Source: JAGWAC01 sp038046265 (GTDB lineage: Archaea > Nanobdellota > Nanobdellia > SCGC-AAA011-G17 > JACPIM01). Taken from it: a stretch of DNA of 17,729 nt. The notes under the pieces were generated by a model that saw only the letters and a list, made by a program, of their open reading frames with translations, had not been told where the DNA came from and ran no database searches. The stretch covers positions 1-17,729 of the forward strand of contig JBBSWN010000020.1 in assembly GCA_038046265.1 (NCBI GenBank). The letters run 5' to 3'. Both the position numbers and the translations under genes were made by a program. Below are positions 12,480 to 17,729 of this stretch, piece after piece. Numbering within the stretch: position 1 is the stretch's first letter; every line of letters begins with the position of its first letter.

Positions 12480-13161
12480 TGGAAGAAAATTTGATGAAAT
12501 AAGAGAAATTGAGGCAAAAGTTGGAATAATCAGGAGAGCAGACGGAAGTGCAATGTTCAGGATAGGAAAGACAATTGCATTAGCTGCTGTTTATGGTCCA
12601 AGAGAATTATATCCAAAGTTTTTACAAGACCCTTCAAGAGGAATTTTAAGATGCAATTACAATATGATGAGTTTTTCAGGAAGCGGAGAAAGAGTAAGGC
12701 CAGGTGGATCAAGAAGAAGCAAGGAAATTTCAATGATAACTGAGAATTCTTTAAACCCTGTTTTGGATTTATCAGAATATCCGGGAGCTGTTGTTGATGT
12801 TTTTGTTGAAATATTGCAAAGCGATGCTGGAACAAGATGCGCTGGAATATGTGCAGCTGCTTTGGCATTGGCAGATGCTGGATTTCCAATGAAAGACTTA
12901 GTTTCTGCTGTTTCTGTTGGAAGAATTGAAGATAAATTAGTTGTTGATTTAGATAAGGAAGAAGAAGATTATGAAGTTGAAGGAGAGGTTGCTGATATAC
13001 CAGTTGCTATGATGCCCAAGACTGGAAAAATTACTTTATTGCAAATGGATGGAATTTGTTCAAAAGAACAATTATTGAAAGTTTTGGAAATTGCTAAAGA
13101 AGCATGCAACAAAATTTATGATGTGCAGAAAAAAGCATTAATGGAGAAGTATCAAATATGA
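12460..13161 (+). CDS. rrp41: Exosome complex exonuclease Rrp41
   Basis: This 233-residue protein is the catalytic RNase PH-fold subunit. The start RPDGRKFDEIR, the RNA/phosphate-binding stretch GERVRPGGSRRSKEI (76-90) and SDAGTRCAGICAA (121-133) are typical. The acidic active-site region (DLDKEEEDYEVEGEVADIP, 163-181) keeps the conserved aspartate D179 of the ADIP element. It seems a few residues longer between EED and ADIP than the versions I know, which is worth aligning. Rrp41 pairs with Rrp42 in a hexamer that degrades RNA 3' to 5' using phosphate and can add A-rich tails. It overlaps rrp4 by 20 nt and rrp42 by 4 nt, indicating translational coupling. Confidence 0.97.
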   Translation: MYKKRPDGRKFDEIREIEAKVGIIRRADGSAMFRIGKTIALAAVYGPRELYPKFLQDPSRGILRCNYNMMSFSGSGERVRPGGSRRSKEISMITENSLNPVLDLSEYPGAVVDVFVEILQSDAGTRCAGICAAALALADAGFPMKDLVSAVSVGRIEDKLVVDLDKEEEDYEVEGEVADIPVAMMPKTGKITLLQMDGICSKEQLLKVLEIAKEACNKIYDVQKKALMEKYQI

Positions 13162-13961
13162 ACATATTACAAAAACATATTCATGCATTATTGGAAAAAG
13201 ATCAGAGATTAGATGGAAGGAAGTTTGATGAATTAAGAAAAGATATTTCCATTGAATGTGGAATAAGCCCTAAGTCTGCTGAAGGAAGCGCTAGAGTAAA
13301 GTTTGGAAATACAGAAGTAGTTGCTGGCGTGAAATTTGAGGTAATTACACCTTATCCTGACCAGCCTGACAAAGGAACAATAATGGCTGGAGTTGAATTA
13401 CTTCCTTTAAGTTCCCCTGATTTTGAGTCAGGACCACCTAGTATAAAAGCTGTTGAATTAGCAAGAGCTGTTGTTGACAGGGGGTTGAGAGAGAGCGGTG
13501 CTATTGATTTCAAAGGATTGTGCATTAAGAAAGAAGAAAAAGCATGGGCTGTTATAATTGATGTTTACAGCATGAATGATGAAGGAAATTTGGCTGATGC
13601 TATTGGATTATGTGCATTGGCTGCCTTGAAAGATGCAAAACTTCCCAAGTATGATGAGAAAAATGATAAAATTCTTTATGAAGAAAGAACAACCAAAGGA
13701 TTAAGCTTAAAAGAACTGCCAATTCCAATAACTGTTGTTAAAATCAAGGACAAGATTTTAGTTGACCCTACTTTAGATGAAGAAAGTACTGCTGACTCAA
13801 GATTAACTGTTACAACTTTGGAAGATGGAAGAGTTTGTGCATTACAGAAAGGCGGGAAAGAACCCTTGACTAATGAAGATGTGGACAAAATGATAGAAAT
13901 AAGCATTAAGAAAGGAAAGGAATTAAGAAAAATTTTAGAGAAAAGTGTTAAGGAAAAGTAA
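13158..13961 (+). CDS. rrp42: Exosome complex component Rrp42
   Basis: This 267-residue RNase PH-fold protein is the non-catalytic partner of Rrp41. Diagnostic blocks include DQRLDGRKFDELR (15-27), GSARVKFGNTEVVAGVKFEV (43-62), PLSSPDFESGPPS and ELARAVVDRGLRES. The C-terminal half has ILVDPTLDEESTADSRLTV. Family members lack the catalytic acidic residues but contribute to the RNA channel and stabilise Rrp41. The start overlaps the rrp41 stop as ATGA, and the stop is 2 nt before rpoK. In many archaea a gene for ribosomal protein L37Ae follows at this point; it is missing here. Confidence 0.97.
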   Translation: MNILQKHIHALLEKDQRLDGRKFDELRKDISIECGISPKSAEGSARVKFGNTEVVAGVKFEVITPYPDQPDKGTIMAGVELLPLSSPDFESGPPSIKAVELARAVVDRGLRESGAIDFKGLCIKKEEKAWAVIIDVYSMNDEGNLADAIGLCALAALKDAKLPKYDEKNDKILYEERTTKGLSLKELPIPITVVKIKDKILVDPTLDEESTADSRLTVTTLEDGRVCALQKGGKEPLTNEDVDKMIEISIKKGKELRKILEKSVKEK

Positions 13962-13963
13962 AA

Positions 13964-14185
13964 ATGGAGAAGATGAAGTATACAAAATATGAGATGGCCA
14001 GAATTATTGGGGCTAGGGCTTTACAAATTACAATGGGAAGTCCATTATTAATTAAAATTACAGAAGAATTTTTACAGAAAATTAATTTTAACCCTATTGA
14101 AATAGCCAAGGAAGAATTCAAAAAAGGTATTTTACCTATTACAATTAAAAGACCACTACCAAAGAGATTTATTGCAAGTGTTTAG
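13964..14185 (+). CDS. rpoK: DNA-directed RNA polymerase subunit K (Rpb6 homologue)
   Basis: This 73-residue protein matches RpoK/Rpb6 through KYTKYEMARIIGARALQITM (5-24) and PIEIAKEEFKKGILPITIKR. Subunit K binds the polymerase clamp region and stabilises the large subunits. The length is normal for archaea. ATG at 13964 is used; ATG at 13973 is a close alternative. The gene follows rrp42 by 2 nt, so it is probably translated from the exosome operon mRNA. In many archaea rpoK sits between rpoN and eno; here eno-like follows but rpoN does not precede. Confidence 0.95.
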   Translation: MEKMKYTKYEMARIIGARALQITMGSPLLIKITEEFLQKINFNPIEIAKEEFKKGILPITIKRPLPKRFIASV

Positions 14186-14217
14186 TTCTTTATTAATTAT
14201 AATGCACTAAATAAATC

Positions 14218-14225
14218 TTTTAATA
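14218..14225 (+). promoter_or_regulatory. TATA box of the enolase-like gene
   Basis: TTTTAATA is centred 26.5 nt before ATG 14248, implying a leaderless mRNA. It overlaps the left arm of an inverted repeat. Confidence 0.6.
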
Positions 14226-14243
14226 CTGTTTTAGCCCAGTATT
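14222..14243. promoter_or_regulatory. Inverted repeat within the enolase-like promoter
   Basis: Arms AATACTG (14222-14228) and CAGTATT (14237-14243) have an 8-bp spacer. The repeat lies between the TATA box and the start codon, where a bound regulator would block initiation. Confidence 0.4.
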
Positions 14244-14247
14244 TTTG

Positions 14248-15372
14248 ATGAAAGTCAGGAATGTTGATTTAGAGCTAATATCTAATTCCAGAAATGAAAG
14301 CTGCATTCAGGTTACTATAAATAATGAATTTTCAGGAAGTGCTGGAAGTGATAATTTAAATACAATAATGAAAGAGATGCCTAATGTTTCTATTAATTTT
14401 TTGAACAAGATTTTGAACAAGGGCTTAAATGGGTGGGATGTAAACAACTTAAAAGATGTCTTTGAAATTGAGGAGTTATTATTGAGTTATGACGGGACAA
14501 GGAACTTAGGGAAAATCGGGAGCAATTTTTTGCTTGCTTTGGATTTTGCCTTGCTAAAGATGGCAAGCAACAATGATGTTTTAAAACTTCTAAGCAAGAG
14601 ATTCAGCAAAGTTCCCCAACATATGTGCAATTGCATTGTAACTAATTATACTGAGAAAAGCAGGAGATTTCAGGAGTTTTTTATTATGCCAAAAGTAAAG
14701 AAATTTACAGACGGGTATTTTGCAAATTCTTTTATTTATTCTAGATTAAGAAATTTGTTAAAAAATAGTGAAAGAACAGATGAAGGAAGTTTTGTTACAG
14801 AGCTAAAAAATGAGAGTGTTTTGTTATTATTAGAAAAAGTTATTGGGGAAACTACAAAAAAGCTAGGAGTGGAGTTTTCTTTGGGAGTTAACTTTAATTC
14901 TGAGAATATTTATGGCAAGGGAAATTATAAAGTTGGAAAGCAGAGCTTTTCTTTAAATGAGTTTTTAAAAGAAATAAACAAGTTAATTTCTAGGTTTGAT
15001 GTAGATTATTTAGAAGATACACTAAACAAGGAGAATATAAGTGAGGTGAAAAAGGTAAAAAGCAGTTATGTTTCTGGGAACAAGATTTTTAACGGAGATT
15101 TAGAGAACTTGAAAAAGTATGCAAAGTATTTTAATTGCTGCGTACTGAAATTAAACGAAGTTGGAAGCTTAAAAATGCTGAAGAAAATAGCTGATTTCTG
15201 CAAAAATAATGACATAAGCCTTGTTTTAGAGCAGAATTTAGGAGAAACTAATGATATTTCTAATGTGGATATTGCTGTAGGTTTTGATTTTGACTTTGTA
15301 AAATATGGAGTTCATGGGAAAGAGAGAATAATGAAATTACAAGAATTAAAGAGAATTGAGCAGGAATTATAA
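14248..15372 (+). CDS. Divergent enolase homologue, probably not a normal enolase
   Basis: This 374-residue protein aligns with enolase along its whole length. Matching blocks are YDGTRNLGKIGSNFLLALDF (near 81-100), FQEFFIMP (141-148), TDEGSF (177-182), YLEDTL (254-259), VLKLNEVGS (299-307) and the ending KLQELKRIEQEL. Enolase converts 2-phosphoglycerate to phosphoenolpyruvate. Here the catalytic glutamates (E143, E179), the base lysine (K301) and K352 are kept. Two of three Mg ligands are changed (N215 and N278 in place of Asp; E256 kept). The SGAST loop is gone, and the SHRS motif is replaced by EQNL. It is about 40-50 residues shorter than usual. Its place after rpoK is the classical enolase position, so it is probably the locus's own enolase, decayed or repurposed. 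It has its own promoter. The TTG at 14245 is not preferred. Confidence 0.8.
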   Translation: MKVRNVDLELISNSRNESCIQVTINNEFSGSAGSDNLNTIMKEMPNVSINFLNKILNKGLNGWDVNNLKDVFEIEELLLSYDGTRNLGKIGSNFLLALDFALLKMASNNDVLKLLSKRFSKVPQHMCNCIVTNYTEKSRRFQEFFIMPKVKKFTDGYFANSFIYSRLRNLLKNSERTDEGSFVTELKNESVLLLLEKVIGETTKKLGVEFSLGVNFNSENIYGKGNYKVGKQSFSLNEFLKEINKLISRFDVDYLEDTLNKENISEVKKVKSSYVSGNKIFNGDLENLKKYAKYFNCCVLKLNEVGSLKMLKKIADFCKNNDISLVLEQNLGETNDISNVDIAVGFDFDFVKYGVHGKERIMKLQELKRIEQEL

Positions 15373-15428
15373 TACTATCACTATAAAGTGAATTATGTAA
15401 TTACTATTATATGTAGATTATAAAGGTT

Positions 15429-15436
15429 TTTATATA
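15429..15436 (+). promoter_or_regulatory. TATA box of the MscS-like gene
   Basis: TTTATATA, followed by GTGG as in the rrp4 promoter, predicts a transcript start near 15459. The leader would be about 34 nt and include the Shine-Dalgarno site. Confidence 0.6.
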
Positions 15437-15476
15437 GTGGAAAAGTATTATTTCTTAATTATATTTGTAATTAAAA

Positions 15477-15486
15477 GAGGAGGTGA
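15477..15486 (+). promoter_or_regulatory. Very strong Shine-Dalgarno site
   Basis: GAGGAGGTGA is a near-full complement of the 16S rRNA 3' end and lies 6 nt before the GTG start at 15493. It decides that start. Confidence 0.85.
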
Positions 15487-15492
15487 CATTTT

Positions 15493-16164
15493 GTGGCAAA
15501 TTTAATTACTGAAACTACAGTAGCGATTTTAAATCCTTTACAACAGTTATGGCTAGAAGCTGTACGAGTAGTGCCTAATTTAGTCGGTGCTATATTAGTC
15601 CTGATTATAGGTGTTTTTGTAGCTTCAATTTTAGGTCATGCTTTAAGAGTCTTACTAGAAAAAACAAAATTAGATGATGCCCTTAGAAAGGCCAAACTAA
15701 CAAAAGCAATTGGTCATACAAATGTACCTGCTTTACTGGGAGAATTATTAAAATGGTTTGTTATAATAATCTTCTTAGAGCAAGCAGTGTCTTTAGTCAA
15801 TTTAGGCAGTTTAACTGCATTGTTAAATGCTTTTGTGTTATGGTTGCCTCAGTTATTGGTGGCAGTCGTGGTATTCTTATTGGGTTTAGCCGGTGCTCAT
15901 TTTGTGGAACACAAAGTTTTAGAACACACAAACCTGAGAGGAATGAGGTTTTCTGCTAAGGTGTTAAAATGGATAATAGTACTAGTAGTGGCTTTAGTTT
16001 CACTTAGACAAATTGGTGTGGATGTTACTGTTTTAGAGAACACATTTTTAGTAGTGGTAGCTGCATTAGGTGCAGGAGTAGCATTGGCATTAGGAATTGG
16101 TCTAGGATTAGGGCTAAAGAAAGAAGCAGAAAATGTGATTAGGGACGTGAAAAAGAATCTCTAA
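15493..16164 (+). CDS. MscS-like membrane protein without the cytoplasmic domain (223 aa)
   Basis: About five hydrophobic helices are visible (about 25-50, 84-105, 112-137, 155-175 and 182-207). The last is rich in Gly and Ala (ALGAGVALALGIGLGLGL), like the pore helix of small mechanosensitive channels, and is followed by KKEAENVIRD. The repeated-helix pattern fits the conserved-TM-helix family related to MscS. The beta domain and C-terminal cage of MscS are absent, because the protein ends about 15 residues after the pore-like helix. It may form a simple channel or membrane scaffold; function is inferred. The start is GTG, set by an excellent SD site. Leader plus SD suggest high expression, unlike leaderless neighbours. 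An oligo-T terminator follows directly. Confidence 0.8.
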   Translation: MANLITETTVAILNPLQQLWLEAVRVVPNLVGAILVLIIGVFVASILGHALRVLLEKTKLDDALRKAKLTKAIGHTNVPALLGELLKWFVIIIFLEQAVSLVNLGSLTALLNAFVLWLPQLLVAVVVFLLGLAGAHFVEHKVLEHTNLRGMRFSAKVLKWIIVLVVALVSLRQIGVDVTVLENTFLVVVAALGAGVALALGIGLGLGLKKEAENVIRDVKKNL

Positions 16165-16185
16165 TTTTTTCTTTTTTTCTTTTTT
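16165..16185 (+). terminator. Oligo-T terminator after the MscS-like gene
   Basis: Three T-tracts of six, seven and six T, separated by single C residues, begin right after the stop codon. This is the typical archaeal terminator form. Confidence 0.7.
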
Positions 16186-16187
16186 AT

Positions 16188-16211
16188 ACTTTAAGAAAAG
16201 TTTAATCAAAA
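16188..16211. repeat. Hairpin repeat copy 5
   Basis: Short arms ACTTT (16188-16192) and AAAGT (16197-16201) are followed by TTAATCAAAA. From ACTTT through the tail it matches copy 3 closely, including the AAG in the loop. Confidence 0.55.
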
Positions 16212-16233
16212 TTTCTTTTAGGCAGGTATATGA

Positions 16234-16794
16234 ATGAGAATACTTGGAAAAACTACAATAGACAAGGAATTTGAGGAAATTTATTTTTCTGAGTTTTTAG
16301 CTGTAACAGGTGGGATTATTGGGGGAACATTATTATTAGGATTAACTGAGAGTTTTAATTTAATTGCTGGATTGTTTATTTTATTTCCTGGATTATTAGA
16401 AATGCACGGCAATATTTATGGAAGTTTATCTGCTAGATTGTCTAATTTATTGTTATTAGGAAAATTGAAAAAGAAAGAAGAGATATCTTATTTTATCAAG
16501 GAGAATGTTTTAGCTAGCTTTTTCTTATTGTTTTTTGTCAGTTTTGTTTTAGGATTAATTTCTTATCTTTTTGTCTACTTTTTTTTAGGAACTAGCAATC
16601 CTGTCTTAATTTTAATTTCTCTTTTTAGTTCTATTCTTAGCTCATTTATAGAAATACCAATGACAATTTACACAACTTTCTGGATTTTCAAGCATAAACT
16701 AGATCCAGAAGATATAATGGGGCCTTATGTTACAACTTTTGGAGACATAATCAGTATTTTGTCTTTGGTTATTATAACAGGAGTTTTAGCATGA
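16234..16794 (+). CDS. MgtE/SLC41-type divalent cation transporter, first half
   Basis: This 186-residue protein has five hydrophobic helices and the MgtE membrane-domain hallmarks. FPGLLEMHGNIYGSLSARLS (52-71) lies in the pore region, and LDPEDIMGPYVTTFGDIISI (155-174) carries the acidic and polar residues expected to contact Mg2+. The cytoplasmic N and CBS domains of bacterial MgtE are absent. Together with the next gene it makes two MgtE membrane domains, as in archaeal and eukaryotic SLC41-like carriers where the halves are often fused. It probably works as a heterodimer with the downstream product, moving Mg2+ or a similar ion; this is inferred. The start is ATG at 16234. The stop overlaps the next start as ATGA. 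Confidence 0.85.
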   Translation: MRILGKTTIDKEFEEIYFSEFLAVTGGIIGGTLLLGLTESFNLIAGLFILFPGLLEMHGNIYGSLSARLSNLLLLGKLKKKEEISYFIKENVLASFFLLFFVSFVLGLISYLFVYFFLGTSNPVLILISLFSSILSSFIEIPMTIYTTFWIFKHKLDPEDIMGPYVTTFGDIISILSLVIITGVLA

Positions 16795-17345
16795 AGGCAG
16801 ACAAGATAATAAAAGAAAGCTTGAAAGTTCTTATTGTAGGGAGTTTGCTGAGTTCTATTGGGGGGCTTGGTTTAGAAAGTGTTAAAGATAAATTTGCCAT
16901 GTTTTTGCCTTTAATGATTATCTTGCCTGCTATGGCGAGCATGATCGGAAATGCTGGAATAGTATTAGTTTCTAAAATAACTACTTTTTTAGCTCTTGGA
17001 AAAATAAGACATGATAATCTGAACAACAGGCTAGTGAGGAAATTATTTTTTCAACTGACTTTTGTATTTATTTTAACTGCGATTTATGCAACTTTTTTAT
17101 CTATTTTTGTAGGAATGTCAAAAGGATTTATCTTTAGCTGGGATTTTACTTTAAAGATGATATTTGTTGTTCTGGCAACTACTTTATTTATTGTTTTTCT
17201 TGTATTTTGTGTTGCTTTAATCGGGGGTAGATATGCTTACAAGAAGAAAATAGATCCTGATGATTTATTAATTCCAATAACAACTTCTGTTGCTGACTTA
17301 GGAAGCTTTATTTTATTTGCTTTACTGATTTTTTTAGTATTTTAA
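16791..17345 (+). CDS. MgtE/SLC41-type divalent cation transporter, second half
   Basis: This 184-residue protein is a diverged copy of the preceding one. LPAMASMIGNAGIVLVSKIT (44-63) matches the pore segment, and IDPDDLLIPITTSVADLGSF (153-172) matches the second motif. Five hydrophobic helices are visible. It begins inside the stop codon of the first gene, so the two products are probably made in equal amounts and paired. No regulatory domain is present. The downstream gene is convergent, with 37 nt between the stops. Confidence 0.85.
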   Translation: MKADKIIKESLKVLIVGSLLSSIGGLGLESVKDKFAMFLPLMIILPAMASMIGNAGIVLVSKITTFLALGKIRHDNLNNRLVRKLFFQLTFVFILTAIYATFLSIFVGMSKGFIFSWDFTLKMIFVVLATTLFIVFLVFCVALIGGRYAYKKKIDPDDLLIPITTSVADLGSFILFALLIFLVF

Positions 17346-17382
17346 AACCCTTTTATGAAAAGCGTTTATGGAAAAATTATAA

Positions 17383-17619
17383 TTAAGCTTTTATTTTAAG
17401 AGCTTTTATTAAGGCAGGCTTGTCAAAACCAATTAGTATTTCATCATCAACTTCTATTACAGGAACACCCATTTGTCCTGATTTATCTATCATTTCTTTT
17501 GCTGCTTTAACATCTTTTCCTACGTCTATTTCCTTATAGGTTATGCTGTGTTCCTTGAAGAATTCTTTTGTTTTTTTGCAGAAAACACAGTTTTGAGTAG
17601 TGTAAATTTTAACTTCCAT
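17383..17619 (-). CDS. Glutaredoxin-like thiol-disulfide protein (78 aa)
   Basis: This is a minimal thioredoxin fold starting MEVKIYTTQN. It has the redox pair C11-V-F-C14 and the cis-proline GVPV (P53), and ends IGFDKPALIKALKIKA. The size and motifs match small glutaredoxin/NrdH-like proteins of archaea and bacteria. It would reduce disulfides in the cytoplasm. Its electron donor and targets are not evident, and no reductase or ribonucleotide reductase gene is near. ATG at 17619 is supported by a TATA box centred 26.5 nt upstream, implying a leaderless mRNA. Confidence 0.9.
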   Translation of the reverse strand: MEVKIYTTQNCVFCKKTKEFFKEHSITYKEIDVGKDVKAAKEMIDKSGQMGVPVIEVDDEILIGFDKPALIKALKIKA

Positions 17620-17641
17620 GAGAAAAATATTTTATTTTGAG

Positions 17642-17649
17642 TTTATAAA
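17642..17649 (-). promoter_or_regulatory. TATA box of the glutaredoxin-like gene
   Basis: TTTATAAA is centred 26.5 nt before the ATG at 17619. The core is palindromic, but no gene starts at the matching position on the plus strand. Confidence 0.6.
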
Positions 17650-17695
17650 ATTAATGTTTGAAGGGTTTTTAGAAAATGTCAAAGAATAAGTAGAT

Positions 17696-17729
17696 ATGGA
17701 AAAAAGAGGTGTTTTAGAAAACCATACCT
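17696..17729 (+). CDS. Possible start of a further gene, cut by the window edge
   Basis: An open frame from ATG 17696 reads MEKRGVLENHT and runs off the window. The start and composition are plausible for a gene divergent from the glutaredoxin-like gene. There are too few residues to identify it, and no clear TATA box lies at the usual distance. Confidence 0.25.
   Translation, partial: MEKRGVLENHT

Noticed and set aside
12557..12889. 110-codon minus-strand frame
   Set aside because: It is antisense to the conserved core of rrp41.
15378..15391. TCACT/AGTGA inverted repeat after the enolase-like gene
   Set aside because: The arms are only 5 bp with a 4-bp spacer, not distinguishable from chance here.
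17676..17693. Five-codon frame MSKNK at the right end
   Set aside because: It is too short to support as a gene.
1..17729. CRISPR arrays, insertion sequences, prophage or plasmid origin
   Set aside because: No regularly spaced direct repeats, transposase, integrase or replication initiator was seen on either strand.

Overview
The window is an AT-rich stretch of an archaeal chromosome. It encodes archaeal-type RNase P proteins (Rpp30 and Pop5), proteasome alpha, SBDS, the exosome proteins Rrp4, Rrp41 and Rrp42, and RNA polymerase subunit K. The proteins are compact, the genes are tightly packed, and most have a TATA box about 26 bp before the start codon, which implies leaderless mRNAs. The small hypothetical proteins and the degenerate enolase suggest a reduced DPANN-type archaeon (Pacearchaeota/Woesearchaeota-like). 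That placement is an inference from gene content, not a phylogeny.

Layout. Positions 3-1931 hold, on the minus strand, a tRNA-Arg(CCU) with an enlarged D-loop and a PIN-ATPase-KH protein. Positions 2159-4601 hold a P-loop kinase, two small hypothetical proteins, a TrmI-type tRNA m1A methyltransferase and a small zinc-ribbon protein. Positions 4637-7980 hold rnp3 (Rpp30), overlapped by the start of a large membrane-anchored subtilisin-like protease. Positions 8011-9680 hold a helical protein of unknown function, a YdjM-type membrane hydrolase and another small protein. Positions 9782-14185 hold the core operon: rnp2 (Pop5), psmA, SBDS, rrp4, rrp41, rrp42, rpoK. Positions 14248-15372 hold a strongly diverged enolase homologue in the place where archaeal enolase normally follows rpoK. 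Positions 15493-17345 hold a short MscS-like membrane protein and a split MgtE-type transporter pair. Positions 17383-17619 hold a glutaredoxin-like protein, and another gene may start at the right edge.

How the genes fit together. The 9.8-14.2 kb segment matches the known archaeal exosome/proteasome/RNase P superoperon. It links tRNA 5' processing (Rnp2, Rnp3), 3' RNA decay (Rrp4/41/42), ribosome maturation (SBDS) and protein degradation (PsmA), and TrmI adds tRNA modification nearby. Compared with the usual arrangement, rnp3 is separated from rnp2 by about 4.6 kb of unrelated genes. Rrp42 runs straight into rpoK, without the usual L37Ae gene, which joins two neighbourhoods that are normally separate.

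The most interesting signals are: an enolase homologue that has lost two of three Mg ligands and the substrate-binding loop; one palindromic TATA box placed exactly midway between two divergent start codons; a dispersed hairpin family with a compensatory base-pair change; and structured leaders inside the exosome operon. No gap exceeds about 230 bases. I see no CRISPR array, insertion sequence or prophage.
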